A stretch of DNA of 64,000 bases from Flocculibacter collagenilyticus. Its GTDB lineage: Bacteria; Pseudomonadota; Gammaproteobacteria; Enterobacterales; Alteromonadaceae. Within the stretch, counting starts at the first letter, position 1; every line of letters starts with the position of its first letter. The stretch is from positions 1,984,001 to 2,048,000 of the forward strand of contig NZ_CP059888.1 in NCBI RefSeq assembly GCF_016469335.1, written 5' to 3'. Shown here in pieces: positions 28,178 to 37,666 of this stretch. The position numbers were made by a program, and so were the translations under genes. The notes beneath the pieces were generated by a model. The model made no database searches, had not been told where the DNA came from, and was given only the letters and a program-made list of their open reading frames with translations.

Positions 28178-29128
28178 ATGATAAATACAAAAACATATAA
28201 ATATTATCGTGATAAATGGCTTAGTAAACGCATTCCAACAGCCAAAAGTGTTCAATTAAGTAACCGATCTATCTTTATTTTACCTAGTAAAATGGGAATA
28301 GGCTTTTTAGTGCTATGCTTTATTCTTTTCTTAACAGGTACAAATTATCAAAATAACCTCATCTTATTAATTTGCTATATTTCGGTATCGCTATTTATCA
28401 GTGCAATGATATTCGCCTACTTTAATTTAAAAGATCTCGTACTTTCACAACACAAACAAGAACGATTTTATGCAGGCTCAAACAGTTTTATTCATATTAA
28501 ACTTGGGCAAGATAATCAACAAACGTCAAAAAATGCATTCAGTTTGCACTTTAAAATTGAAAATCAACCGAGTGTATCACTAGATAAATTAACGGATCCT
28601 TGTGTTGTTCAAATTCCAACTGCTCATTTGCCACGAGGAAAACATAAACAACCCAGAATTAAAGTTTACTCAAACTTCCCGTGCAACTTATTTACCTGCT
28701 GGAGCTACGTTGACTTAGACATTCATTTAATCATTTATCCTAGTCCGAAAAATGCTGTTGAAGCGTTAAATACGCGGTCATCTTTGCCAACGAATGAAAG
28801 CAAACATTCTCTCCATGGAAAAACAGATTTTGAGAGCATCCGCGATTACCAAAAGGGAGATTCACCCAATATCATAAGTTGGAAACATGTAGCAAAATAC
28901 AATGATCGTTGGGTTTCTAAAACTTTCGAACAACAGGTTAGTGTAAAGCATTGGTTAGATTACAACGCCATGAGTGGTGATAAAGAAGCACGGCTAAGCC
29001 AACTGTGTTACTTGGTTACCCAGCAAGGAAACGTAGAGTTTGGCCTCAAATTACCGAAACAAATAATTGAGCAGAACAAAGGGCAACAACACACTCAGAA
29101 TTGTTTAGAGGCATTGGCATTATGCTAA
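28178..29128 (+). CDS. DUF58 domain protein
   Basis: DUF58 proteins accompany MoxR ATPases. The 316-residue product has two N-terminal membrane helices (about 37-56 and 58-82) followed by a cytoplasmic domain. The DUF58 signature is clear near residues 210-235 in DFESIRDYQKGDSPNIISW followed by KHVAKYNDRWVSKTFEQ, with the typical Asp/Tyr/Gly-Asp and Trp-Lys positions. The 3' end overlaps the start of the transglutaminase gene by 7 bases, so the genes are translationally coupled. The role is not known beyond its MoxR partnership. Confidence 0.9.
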   Translation: MINTKTYKYYRDKWLSKRIPTAKSVQLSNRSIFILPSKMGIGFLVLCFILFLTGTNYQNNLILLICYISVSLFISAMIFAYFNLKDLVLSQHKQERFYAGSNSFIHIKLGQDNQQTSKNAFSLHFKIENQPSVSLDKLTDPCVVQIPTAHLPRGKHKQPRIKVYSNFPCNLFTCWSYVDLDIHLIIYPSPKNAVEALNTRSSLPTNESKHSLHGKTDFESIRDYQKGDSPNIISWKHVAKYNDRWVSKTFEQQVSVKHWLDYNAMSGDKEARLSQLCYLVTQQGNVEFGLKLPKQIIEQNKGQQHTQNCLEALALC

Positions 29129-31206
29129 CAAATAAAGGCAATCCGCTTCTAACTAACAGCACTAGCGACTATAGTTCTGCCAACATTCATCATATTTTTA
29201 AGCACTTACCCATTCAAATAGCTACCCTGCTCGCTCTGATAACGCTATCACTATTTTCATCTTTATATCTGTGGGTAATTGCAGTTGTATTATTGCTGCT
29301 AACTTGGCAAAGCCAAGCTTGGTTAGCAAAGGCTATTAACAGTAATAAAGAAAACCAACTATATCACCCTTTACAAAAGTGGCTACAAAACGTACTTGCC
29401 CTTAGCGTAACCGCTCTCATTGCTGTTGAGGCCATCGAGAAAGGCATGCTGGCAAGTATGGTTAATCTTTTGTTTGTTGCTACTACGCTTAAGTTTGTAG
29501 GCGCTACTCAGCGTAAAGATCATAATATCGTTTTAGTATTAAATGTGTTTTTGCTTGCGACTGGTTTTTTATTTAATCAGTCTATAGGCTATTTTATTGT
29601 TATTGCTACCCTGTTGTTTTGTAATTTTATCTTGCTAGCAAGCATTAACAGCCGTGCGCTAACCATTAAAGAAGCTAGCTCCCTAATTATGAAGCTAGTG
29701 TTACTAGGCCTTCCTATTGCTGCCCTGCTATTTGTAGGCTTCCCGCGCTTAGCTCCTCTATGGAAATTACCGAATCAACAACATGCCAGTACAGGCCTTT
29801 CTGATACAGTAGAAATGGGCAGTATTGCGGAACTAACACGCTCAGGCAAACTTGCTTTTCGTGCACAATTTCTTAAACAATCTCCTTTACCGCAAGATCT
29901 GTATTGGCGCACCATGATACATGAACGGTATGACGGTAAACGATGGTCTATCGCGCCATTCAGAACTAATCAATCTTTAATTAATATGCCTGCTTTTGCA
30001 AATGAAGACGCAGATTATGTAATCACTTATGAGCCTAGTTTTACTAAATTTTTACCGGTAATCGATGGCGGGTACACAAGGCATTCAAGTATATTGTCTT
30101 TGCCTTCACGTACTGTTGAGCATAAAGAATTAGTTACCCAAAAAATACAGTACTATGTTAAACAATTTGATGAGCATCCTGATAAGTTTTCGCTAACACC
30201 AGAAGAGGTTCATGCAAACCTAACCTTGCCCAAATTTATTAACCCTAAAACAAGAGAGCTTACTAAAGAATTAAGACTACAGTCTCCAGATACTGAACAG
30301 TTTGCACAACACGTAATGAATTTATTTTCGCAAAAGCCATTTGCGTACACACTAAAGCCACCGCTTTTAGTATCCTATGGTAACAATCAAATTGATGGCT
30401 TTATGTTCGAAACCAAGGCAGGTTTCTGTGCTCATTACGCCAGTGCCTTTACTTTTATGATGAGATTGGCGGGTATTCCGTCACGATTAGTCACTGGATA
30501 TTTAGGTGGTGAATATAATCAAACACAAAATTACTATAGTGTTTATCAGTTTGACGCACATGCATGGGCAGAAATATGGATACGCGGCAAAGGTTGGACA
30601 CGCTATGATCCAACATCTATGGTTGCGCCCGAGCGAATATTGAATAGCTTACAAAACGCATTGCCGTCTGAATCTTCAAGTATTGCTAGTAACTCATTTT
30701 CTCTTATTAATTATCGACAATACGCTTTCATAAATTGGTTGCGTATATCAATGAATAATGTCGACTTTTATTGGTCTCGTTGGATTTTAAGCTTTGACGC
30801 TAAATCACAGAATAATTTATTAGAAATGTTATTCAATAACAAAGGCAGTATCGCACGTGCAATATTTGTAGGTATTGGATTAACGGTTGTTCTTATTGTT
30901 GGCTTTATTTTTTCTCGCTTTTTCTTTGCAAACCGTCAACAAAGCCCTGTGCAACTTTGGATTGAAGATATTCGCAAAATATTTCCCGACTTATTAGTTA
31001 GCCAATTAAACATTACTCCTAATCAATTATTAGCAGCGGTTGAACTGGCTCATCCCTGCACTAAACCTCAAGTCTTAGAGCTAAAAGGGATAATAAATTC
31101 CATTCTATACAAAAACGTACGTTTAACTGCTAGTACACAACGTCGCGTTAAAAGGCTAATTCAGGTATTAAAGCGGCAACAAAAAAAGACTGAAATGAAG
31201 AAGTGA
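29122..31206 (+). CDS. Membrane transglutaminase-like protein (TgpA type, DUF3488)
   Basis: The 694-residue product is a TgpA-like membrane protein: several N-terminal helices (about residues 25-195), a large periplasmic domain with a transglutaminase core, and one more helix near 575-600 followed by a DUF4129-like cytoplasmic tail. The catalytic Cys is in TKAGFCAHYASAF (near 438), the His in DAHAWAEIW, and the Asp in RYDPTS, matching the papain-like Cys-His-Asp triad. A longer TTG-initiated form would begin at 29101, but the ATG at 29122 overlapping the DUF58 stop is preferred. It completes the conserved MoxR-DUF58-TgpA operon, whose function in envelope biology is unsettled. Confidence 0.9.
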   Translation: MLTNKGNPLLTNSTSDYSSANIHHIFKHLPIQIATLLALITLSLFSSLYLWVIAVVLLLLTWQSQAWLAKAINSNKENQLYHPLQKWLQNVLALSVTALIAVEAIEKGMLASMVNLLFVATTLKFVGATQRKDHNIVLVLNVFLLATGFLFNQSIGYFIVIATLLFCNFILLASINSRALTIKEASSLIMKLVLLGLPIAALLFVGFPRLAPLWKLPNQQHASTGLSDTVEMGSIAELTRSGKLAFRAQFLKQSPLPQDLYWRTMIHERYDGKRWSIAPFRTNQSLINMPAFANEDADYVITYEPSFTKFLPVIDGGYTRHSSILSLPSRTVEHKELVTQKIQYYVKQFDEHPDKFSLTPEEVHANLTLPKFINPKTRELTKELRLQSPDTEQFAQHVMNLFSQKPFAYTLKPPLLVSYGNNQIDGFMFETKAGFCAHYASAFTFMMRLAGIPSRLVTGYLGGEYNQTQNYYSVYQFDAHAWAEIWIRGKGWTRYDPTSMVAPERILNSLQNALPSESSSIASNSFSLINYRQYAFINWLRISMNNVDFYWSRWILSFDAKSQNNLLEMLFNNKGSIARAIFVGIGLTVVLIVGFIFSRFFFANRQQSPVQLWIEDIRKIFPDLLVSQLNITPNQLLAAVELAHPCTKPQVLELKGIINSILYKNVRLTASTQRRVKRLIQVLKRQQKKTEMKK

Positions 31207-31215
31207 TTTTTCGCT

Positions 31216-31243
31216 AAAAGGTGTTGACCTGTGGCCAACACCT
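31216..31243 (-). terminator. Terminator of htpX
   Basis: An 8-bp inverted repeat (AGGTGTTG and CAACACCT) with a 9-base loop lies between the convergent transglutaminase gene and htpX. Read on the minus strand it ends in UUUUAG. It is placed 15 bp after the htpX stop and could be its intrinsic terminator. The U-tract is short. Confidence 0.5.
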
Positions 31244-31258
31244 AAAACAAGAGAGAGT

Positions 31259-32116
31259 TTAATGCGATCTTAGTGCAGCTATACGCTTATCAAGCGGTGG
31301 GTGTGATAAAAATAGCTCACTGAATGCTTTTTTAGGGGCAATACCAAAGGCCATCATACTACCTTCAAGTTGGCTTTCTTTGCCATATTTAAGGCGTTCT
31401 AATGCTGCAACCATCTTGTTAGCTCCAACTAAACGAGCTGCACCTGCATCAGCAGCATATTCACGCTTTCTAGAGAACCACATAACGATGATACTAGCTA
31501 AAATACCAAAAATAATTTCAAGTACAATCACGACTCCCATGTAAGCGAAAGTACCTAACCCTTCACCTTCATCATTTGAACTGACGAAGTTATTGATTAC
31601 CCCTGCTACAAGCCTAGCCAAAAAGATAACGAATGTATTCACAACACCTTGGATGAGGGTTAACGTTACCATGTCACCATTTGCAACATGCGAAACCTCG
31701 TGCGCTAATACTGCTTCAACTTCATCCTTACTCATTGAGTTTAACAAACCAGTACTAACAGCAACTAATGAGTTATTTTTACTTGGCCCTGTCGCAAATG
31801 CGTTCATATCTTCTGAACGATATACGGCAACTTCTGGCATTTTTATGCCCGCAGCATTTGCTTGTCGTGCAACGGTACCAACTAACCATTGTTCGTCAGC
31901 ACTCGACGGTTGATTGATTACAATGGCGCCAACCGACTTTTTCGCCATCCATTTGGATATCATAAGTGAAATAAATGCGCCGCCAAATCCAAAAATCGCA
32001 GCGAACACAAGTAATCCACCCGTCGTTTGTGTATTCACGCCTAGCAATGACATAACGATACTCAGTACAACGATCACTGCTAAGTTTGTAGCTAAAAATA
32101 AAACGATGCGTTTCAT
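31259..32116 (-). CDS. htpX: HtpX, membrane zinc metalloprotease
   Basis: HtpX degrades misfolded inner-membrane proteins and is part of the envelope stress response in Escherichia coli. The 285-residue product has two N-terminal helices, the zinc-binding HExxH in [12 protein letters not shown], a second pair of helices, and a third metal-ligand Glu in [13 protein letters not shown]. Length and layout are typical. It is monocistronic with a short leader. No CpxR site was searched for in detail. Confidence 0.95.
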   Translation of the reverse strand: MKRIVLFLATNLAVIVVLSIVMSLLGVNTQTTGGLLVFAAIFGFGGAFISLMISKWMAKKSVGAIVINQPSSADEQWLVGTVARQANAAGIKMPEVAVYRSEDMNAFATGPSKNNSLVAVSTGLLNSMSKDEVEAVLAHEVSHVANGDMVTLTLIQGVVNTFVIFLARLVAGVINNFVSSNDEGEGLGTFAYMGVVIVLEIIFGILASIIVMWFSRKREYAADAGAARLVGANKMVAALERLKYGKESQLEGSMMAFGIAPKKAFSELFLSHPPLDKRIAALRSH

Positions 32117-32273
32117 TGTTTATGTATACCTCAAGTAATTAATCTAATAACGTTATATGGCTTTGTCGCTATATATCAATAGCGCGATTTCGTGTAAATT
32201 GTAAAAATTATTTACTATCTATACGAACAAAAACACTGTGTAGATGATGTTAAAGATAGATTAGGACATAAAA

Positions 32274-32975
32274 ATGATTAATGCTTTATTAATAAGCGCA
32301 TCAAGAGAAGGTGACACTGGTTATTTAACGCATGCACTGCCAATGATTTCACAATGTATTGAAGACATTACTGATATTTTATTTATTCCTTATGCAGGCG
32401 TTACTATTAGCTATGATGATTACGCGAAAAAAGTAGCCGATGCCCTTTCTCCACTAAATATTAAGTTAACGAGTATTCATACTCTTACAGATAAAAAAAA
32501 TGCGATTAAAAACGCTAAAGCTGTATTAGTAGGTGGCGGTAATACATTTCATTTATTACATGAACTTTATCAAGAAGGTCTAATCAATCCGTTTCAAGAG
32601 GCAGTGCAAAACGGCTGTAAATATATAGGTTGGAGTGCAGGCTCAAACATTGCCGGATTAAGTATCAAAACGACCAACGATATGCCAATAATTGAGCCAA
32701 AGTCGTTCGATGCATTACAGTTGATGCCGTTTCAAATTAATCCGCATTACACAGATTATCAAGCCCCCGGACATAACGGCGAAACACGCGAAATGCGCCT
32801 TGAAGAGTTTATGCAGGTAAATCAAACTCCTATCATTGGGATCCAAGAAGGTTCCGCGTTACTAAGAAAAAATGATAAATTACAATTACTTGGTACGAAA
32901 GAGGCTTATCTTTTTAGAAATGGAAGTAAGGAAGTTATCGCTGCAAATTCAGACCTTTCAAGTCTGCTGAATTAA
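32274..32975 (+). CDS. pepE: PepE, aspartyl dipeptidase (peptidase S51)
   Basis: PepE cleaves Asp-X dipeptides in the cytoplasm. The 233-residue product has the S51 nucleophile-elbow motif GWSAGSN (Ser121), the catalytic His in INPHYTDY (His158), and the VLVGGGNTFHLL segment near 84-95 that is conserved in PepE. Length matches the family. It is monocistronic and ends in a strong terminator with a perfect 21-bp stem. Confidence 0.94.
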   Translation: MINALLISASREGDTGYLTHALPMISQCIEDITDILFIPYAGVTISYDDYAKKVADALSPLNIKLTSIHTLTDKKNAIKNAKAVLVGGGNTFHLLHELYQEGLINPFQEAVQNGCKYIGWSAGSNIAGLSIKTTNDMPIIEPKSFDALQLMPFQINPHYTDYQAPGHNGETREMRLEEFMQVNQTPIIGIQEGSALLRKNDKLQLLGTKEAYLFRNGSKEVIAANSDLSSLLN

Positions 32976-32987
32976 ACTCGATTACTA

Positions 32988-33041
32988 TCACACAGTAACA
33001 TTTGCAATATTGGCTATTGCAAATGTTACTGTGTGATTTTT
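32988..33041 (+). terminator. Strong intrinsic terminator after pepE
   Basis: Two perfectly complementary 21-base arms (32988-33008 and 33016-33036) flank a 7-base loop and are followed by TTTTT. This is a textbook intrinsic terminator for pepE and is unusually long. It also covers the 3' end of the convergent methyltransferase gene, whose stop codon overlaps the T-tract; on that strand no U-tract follows. Confidence 0.9.
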
Positions 33042-33813
33042 ACCGCTTTACGCCTTTAATAGAATAAGTCAGCGGTACAAGCTGCCCTTTATGCATAAAT
33101 TTAAACATGTCATTTTCAGCTTGCACTAGCCCCTCATAACATTCATAGGGACTGTACGGGTATTCATCAACAGCCTCAATATCTATGCCCGCGTTTACCA
33201 ATGCATTAACAACTTCGCTTATGGTATGTGTCCATGTAACAATGGGTAACGCTTCGTCACCACTATTTTCAGTGTAAGTTGCCTCTTCTTCAATATCTGG
33301 CGTGTCTTTTGAAAAGTACGAGTAACCAGATAACAAATCCATTACTGGATGAAATTCCACTAAATAAAATTTGCCACCTTGTTTAAGTGAACGACTTATT
33401 GTTTCAGCCCATCGTGTTAAATCTGGTAACCAGCATAACACCCCATAAGATGTATAAACAATGTCGTACTTAGCGTCACCTGACATATTGAATTGAAAAA
33501 CATCAGAACATACAAAGTTGGCATCTAACTTTAAGTCTGATGCCAAGCTGGTGGCTTTATCAATTGCTTCAGATGATAAGTCTACACCCGTTGTCTTAGC
33601 TCCTAAACGAGCCCATGACAAGGTATCTAAACCGAAGTGACACTGTAAATGAAGTAAAGACTTAGCATTTACGTCACCGATAAGTGTTAGTTCAATCTCG
33701 TTCAGCGAGCTTTTACCTGAAATAAATCCTTCCACGTCATAAAAGTCTGAAGTAACGTGAATTTTTGTACGCTCATCCCACGTTTGTTTATTTACCGCTA
33801 AATAATCCATCAT
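33040..33813 (-). CDS. Class I SAM-dependent methyltransferase
   Basis: The 257-residue product has the class I methyltransferase fold. Motif I is unusual (LLHLQCHFGLDTLSW near 54-68), but the acidic ribose-binding Asp follows in TGVDLSSEAI. The substrate is not evident. The N-terminus YLAVNKQTWDER is seen in small-molecule methyltransferases of this type. It lies 30 bp downstream of an MFS exporter gene and the two are probably one transcript, so it may modify a compound handled by that exporter (inference). Two adjacent ATGs (33813 and 33810) are possible starts. Confidence 0.85.
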   Translation of the reverse strand: MMDYLAVNKQTWDERTKIHVTSDFYDVEGFISGKSSLNEIELTLIGDVNAKSLLHLQCHFGLDTLSWARLGAKTTGVDLSSEAIDKATSLASDLKLDANFVCSDVFQFNMSGDAKYDIVYTSYGVLCWLPDLTRWAETISRSLKQGGKFYLVEFHPVMDLLSGYSYFSKDTPDIEEEATYTENSGDEALPIVTWTHTISEVVNALVNAGIDIEAVDEYPYSPYECYEGLVQAENDMFKFMHKGQLVPLTYSIKGVKR

Positions 33814-33843
33814 AGAGCCTATATATTATTAATAATTAACTAC

Positions 33844-35022
33844 TTAGGTTGGAATTGTAATACGCTGTTTAACCGCAGGCAACTTCCATAAAATAAACAG
33901 TGGCAGTAGCGCTAACATTAATAGTGCTACTTGTTCAGCTTCGTTAAGTGGAAGAACCTGAACTATTCCAACTAGTACAGCAGCGCCACTCATTTGGAAA
34001 AAACCTAATAGCGCAGATGCTGTGCCCGCTTTGTCTCCGAAAGGTGCTAGCGCCTGCCCCGCACACGCCCCCATAATTAATGCGAAGCCAAGCGAGCTCA
34101 TAATGATTGGTCCCATAAAGCCTATTGCAGTGTGGCTCCCAGAAAAAACGAGTAGCGCGGCACCACCAATAATCATTGATAACATACCTGCTCCAATAGT
34201 CTTTCTTGCGCCAAATCGCTCTATTAATTTAGGCGCGAGCATACAAGCAACAATATTAAATACTGCATTTAAACTAAACCAAAATACGAAGTCTGATTGC
34301 GTTAGCCCTAAATTAACCATTAACCATGCTGGTGAGCTACTAACATAAGCGATAATGATTGCCATCGAGATCATTACTACACTCGCATTGAACATAAAAA
34401 CAGGGTGTTTAATGATTGGCATGTAAGCACGCAGGCTGATGATTTTTTTAGGAATAATAGTATGACTTGGTCGCGTTTCTTTTAATGTAATACTAATGAC
34501 TATGCCTGCAATTAACGCATAACCGACCATAAAATAAAAATTTGATCGCCAGCCGAACTCTTGCGTTAACCAACTTCCTAGAATAGGTGCTAATGCAGGA
34601 ATACAACAAATTGCGCTATTTAAATAGCTATACATCGCCCCACTTTGTTCTGCATTAAACTTGTCTCTTACACATGCAAAGGCGGCAACAACAATTGCGC
34701 AAGCACCAAAGCCATGAAGTAAACGACTTAACAATAGCATTTCAGTGTTAATAGCAATTGCGCATAAATATGAGGCGATAACGTAAACCAAAATACCAAC
34801 GATAGCGACCGGCTTACGACCGTGACGATCTGCTAAAGGGCCACTTATTAACTGCCCTAGCCCCATACTTAAAATAAAACTGGTTACCAGCCACTGCATA
34901 TCCAGTAAGGACGCATTCATTTCTTCGGCAATAATTGGCAAAGCTGGTAAAAAGATATCTATGGCTAACGGGCTAAAAATAACCATGATAATGAGAGTAA
35001 ACAAGTAAGAAATGTGTTTCAT
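33844..35022 (-). CDS. MFS drug-resistance transporter (Bcr/CflA type)
   Basis: The 392-residue product has 12 predicted membrane helices and the MFS motif A between helices 2 and 3 as GPLADRHGRKP. The N-terminus with IFLPALPIIAEEMN and the LQWLVTSFILSMGLGQLISGPL run are typical of the Bcr/CflA drug:proton antiporter group. It likely exports small hydrophobic compounds, but no substrate is known. It is the first gene of a two-gene unit with a methyltransferase. Confidence 0.9.
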   Translation of the reverse strand: MKHISYLFTLIIMVIFSPLAIDIFLPALPIIAEEMNASLLDMQWLVTSFILSMGLGQLISGPLADRHGRKPVAIVGILVYVIASYLCAIAINTEMLLLSRLLHGFGACAIVVAAFACVRDKFNAEQSGAMYSYLNSAICCIPALAPILGSWLTQEFGWRSNFYFMVGYALIAGIVISITLKETRPSHTIIPKKIISLRAYMPIIKHPVFMFNASVVMISMAIIIAYVSSSPAWLMVNLGLTQSDFVFWFSLNAVFNIVACMLAPKLIERFGARKTIGAGMLSMIIGGAALLVFSGSHTAIGFMGPIIMSSLGFALIMGACAGQALAPFGDKAGTASALLGFFQMSGAAVLVGIVQVLPLNEAEQVALLMLALLPLFILWKLPAVKQRITIPT

Positions 35023-35121
35023 AGTGCGCCTTCTTTCTGTAGAGGCGCGATTATACAGATTAATTCCTTATAAACCGAGTAAAGAATATCTCCGTCTATT
35101 ACTCACTTTGGTCTATGAAAG

Positions 35122-35451
35122 CTATCGATCGAAATATTTTTCAATCATTAATGCAAGCTCCTCATGAGCTAAGTCTTCTAACGGTGCTAACTCTTTGTCA
35201 AATAGCGACAAATACGCCGTCGTTTTTTGCTCGCTAAGGGTTTTTCCTAAAATAGAATATTGGAGTTCAGGCAAAGCCTTATCGAAACGCGGAACAATTT
35301 TCCAATTTATGATGTCACTGTTAATTGAACTGAATTCAGTTTCAGCATATTGGCAAAATCCTTCCACATGTTTCATGCCCTCAGGCCCCAAGCAGCCAGG
35401 CTCAACACGGTAGATGATTTGTAATTTTTTATTATCGGGTATTGAGTTCAT
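35122..35451 (-). CDS. Small hypothetical cytoplasmic protein
   Basis: I do not recognise this 109-residue protein. It has no signal or membrane segment. Notable features are RVEPGCLGPEGMKHVEGFC (15-33) with two cysteines and a hydrophilic helical C-terminus (LEDLAHEELALMIEKYF). Codon use and composition look like its neighbours, and the frame has an ATG start, so it is probably real. It is monocistronic, upstream of the MFS gene by about 100 bp. Confidence 0.65.
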   Translation of the reverse strand: MNSIPDNKKLQIIYRVEPGCLGPEGMKHVEGFCQYAETEFSSINSDIINWKIVPRFDKALPELQYSILGKTLSEQKTTAYLSLFDKELAPLEDLAHEELALMIEKYFDR

Positions 35452-35594
35452 AAATACTTTATATAAAAACAGTGAGTTACAATTAATATAACAATGTTGA
35501 CTTATAGCTATATAATAGTCGGTTTGAACACATACTACTGCTTTTTTTAAATATTTATAGCCCTAGATGACCTTTTAGTCTTATTCTACGCTGA

Positions 35595-36428
35595 TTAACG
35601 ACTTATAAAGTTTTTTACCTTGTCTTTATAGCTCCTACTTACTTTTAATGACTGTCCATTTTTCAGAATGACGTAGTATTCACCACTAATATGGCTAGAA
35701 AGCTTTACTATACAGCCCGCGTTAACAATAGCCGAACGGTGTACACGAATAAAGGTGTTAGGGTTCAATTCAGCTTCAAGTTCTTTCATCGTTTTACGAA
35801 GTATATGTGTTTGCCCGTCGTTTACATGCACACACATATAATCCCCTGCGGCATCAATCCAGTCTATTTCATCTACTTTTATTCGGCTAATTTCGCCCGC
35901 TTCTTTTATTACTAAATTGGTAGCGTACTTACCTTTACCAATTTCTTCTCCTGCCGCTAAACTTCGTAATACTTCTTCACAGTCATCACCTACATATTTG
36001 GCAACCAATGCTGCAAGCTTAAGTTTATCTTGCTGATCTTTTTGCGTTGCGCGATAAGATTTAACCTTTTCAATTGTTGCAGCAAGCCTGCAATCATCAA
36101 CAGGCTTTAATAAGTAGTCTAACGCATGAATTTCAAACGCTTGAATTGCATACTGATCAAATGCAGTAACAAACACGACAGCAGGGAGTGGGATATTATC
36201 TTTCTCAAGTGCTTGAATGACCTGAAAACCGTTCAAAAGTGGCATTTGAATATCGAGCAATACTAATTCTGGACCAAGCGCTTTAATTTGCTTTACTGCC
36301 TCTTCGCCATTAGCACATTGCGCAACGATCTCAATTTCAGCGTAATCGCCTAAACGTATTGCTAGGCCTTTTCTCGCCAGCGGCTCATCATCAACGATAA
36401 TTGTTCTAATTTTTTTGTCGTTTGTCAT
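35595..36428 (-). CDS. LytTR-family response regulator
   Basis: The 277-residue regulator has an N-terminal receiver (acidic pair Asp13-Asp14 in VDDEPLAR, phosphoacceptor Asp59 in LVLLDIQMP, conserved Lys in YLLKPVDD) and a C-terminal LytTR DNA-binding domain (about 170-275, including IDWIDAAGDYMCVHV and FIRVHRSAIVN). LytTR regulators bind short direct repeats upstream of target promoters. It lies 10 bp downstream of its LytS-type kinase gene, so the two form an operon. Targets are unknown; the exported protein and transporter trio upstream are candidates by position only. Confidence 0.93.
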   Translation of the reverse strand: MTNDKKIRTIIVDDEPLARKGLAIRLGDYAEIEIVAQCANGEEAVKQIKALGPELVLLDIQMPLLNGFQVIQALEKDNIPLPAVVFVTAFDQYAIQAFEIHALDYLLKPVDDCRLAATIEKVKSYRATQKDQQDKLKLAALVAKYVGDDCEEVLRSLAAGEEIGKGKYATNLVIKEAGEISRIKVDEIDWIDAAGDYMCVHVNDGQTHILRKTMKELEAELNPNTFIRVHRSAIVNAGCIVKLSSHISGEYYVILKNGQSLKVSRSYKDKVKNFISR

Positions 36429-36438
36429 TCACTACGGC

Positions 36439-37503
36439 CTATTGTTCAAGTGGAATTCGAATATTTATTACTAAACCTTGCGGTAAATTATGCGACAGGT
36501 TAAATGAAAAATTTGACTCATATAGCGCATGTAAGCGCTCAACAATATTTTCCAGCCCTACACCACCTTCTTTAGCAAGTTTGCCATTCTCAATTTTTGT
36601 TCCAGGGCCGTTATCACTCACTTCAATTAATACATCTTTACCAAACGTTGAGGCTTTCACTTTTATTTCACCTCCCTGTTCTGTAACCGCAATTGCGTAT
36701 TTAATCGAATTTTCGATAAGTGGCTGTAAAATCATGCTTGGAACCAATGCTCTTTCCGCTTCTTTATCTACCTCTACAGTAAATGTTAGCCGATCTTCAA
36801 AACGAACTTTTTCAATTTCCAAGTATAATTTTAATGCTTGTATCTCTTGCTTTAATGGGACTTTTTTAATGGGATCTTTATGCAGTGAATATCTTAAAAA
36901 TTCACTTAACCGAGTCACCATCTTATTCGCTGTATCATTATCTTTTACTAGTACCAATGTGGATATTGCATTCAGCGTATTAAATAAAAAATGAGGATTG
37001 AGTTGATAGCGCAGCATTTTTAGCTGTGCTTCATGCGCCATCGTTGTTGCTTTCAATGCTTTTTCTTTTTCACGCTGTAACATTTGATAATACTTTATGC
37101 CAAAGTATAAGCCGCTCCAGCAAAGAATAATGTAGAAAGAACCCGTGGTGTATTTAAAGTAGTAAATCCATTCTTCAGGGCGATAGCCATGTTTGTATAC
37201 TTCCCAATAATTGAGGTTTTTAACCATGGTCCACACAATCGACATGCTATATGAGGCAAGTAAAGTAACAGACATTAACTTCCATGGTGAGTGATTCCAA
37301 ATTTTACGATATAAATATCGTAATGGGAGAGTTAACAGCCAACCAGCATAAGCATTTAATAAAATAACGAAAATATATGCACTACGAAGATCGTGCATAA
37401 TTGAGCCAATGTAATGGATTAATGCAAACCCAGCCCAACCTGATGTATGCAGAATCCAAAAAAAACGATTTCGATCTTCAATAAAGCGATGCCAATTAAA
37501 CAA
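36439..37503 (-). CDS. LytS/YehU-type sensor histidine kinase
   Basis: The 354-residue kinase has four predicted membrane helices in its first 140 residues and a His_kinase domain with the phosphoacceptor His in LNPHFLFNTLNAIS. A C-terminal HATPase domain follows (N box LIENSIKYAI; G box VSDNGPG; later GGVGLENI). No PAS, GAF or periplasmic sensor domain is present, so sensing is probably within the membrane. The start is a TTG at 37503, supported by AAGGAA seven bases upstream and a reasonable N-terminus (MFNWHRFIEDRN); no ATG lies nearby. It is co-transcribed with the LytTR regulator. Confidence 0.9.
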   Translation of the reverse strand: MFNWHRFIEDRNRFFWILHTSGWAGFALIHYIGSIMHDLRSAYIFVILLNAYAGWLLTLPLRYLYRKIWNHSPWKLMSVTLLASYSMSIVWTMVKNLNYWEVYKHGYRPEEWIYYFKYTTGSFYIILCWSGLYFGIKYYQMLQREKEKALKATTMAHEAQLKMLRYQLNPHFLFNTLNAISTLVLVKDNDTANKMVTRLSEFLRYSLHKDPIKKVPLKQEIQALKLYLEIEKVRFEDRLTFTVEVDKEAERALVPSMILQPLIENSIKYAIAVTEQGGEIKVKASTFGKDVLIEVSDNGPGTKIENGKLAKEGGVGLENIVERLHALYESNFSFNLSHNLPQGLVINIRIPLEQ

Positions 37504-37666
37504 TACTGTATTCCTTATGCTTTAAACACAAACATTAGATTAGAGAGATATAAATAATCATTCAGATCTAATGCTCAGGTTATCTTCTTGAATTATATCT
37601 ACACAAGCAAAAGTACACATTACCATCTATCTTGAGTTAGTGGTGTTCCATCGCATTTAGGCTTTA

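Noticed and set aside
36422-36994. 190-codon open frame on the plus strand
   Set aside because: It lies antisense inside the well-supported histidine kinase gene and resembles no family.
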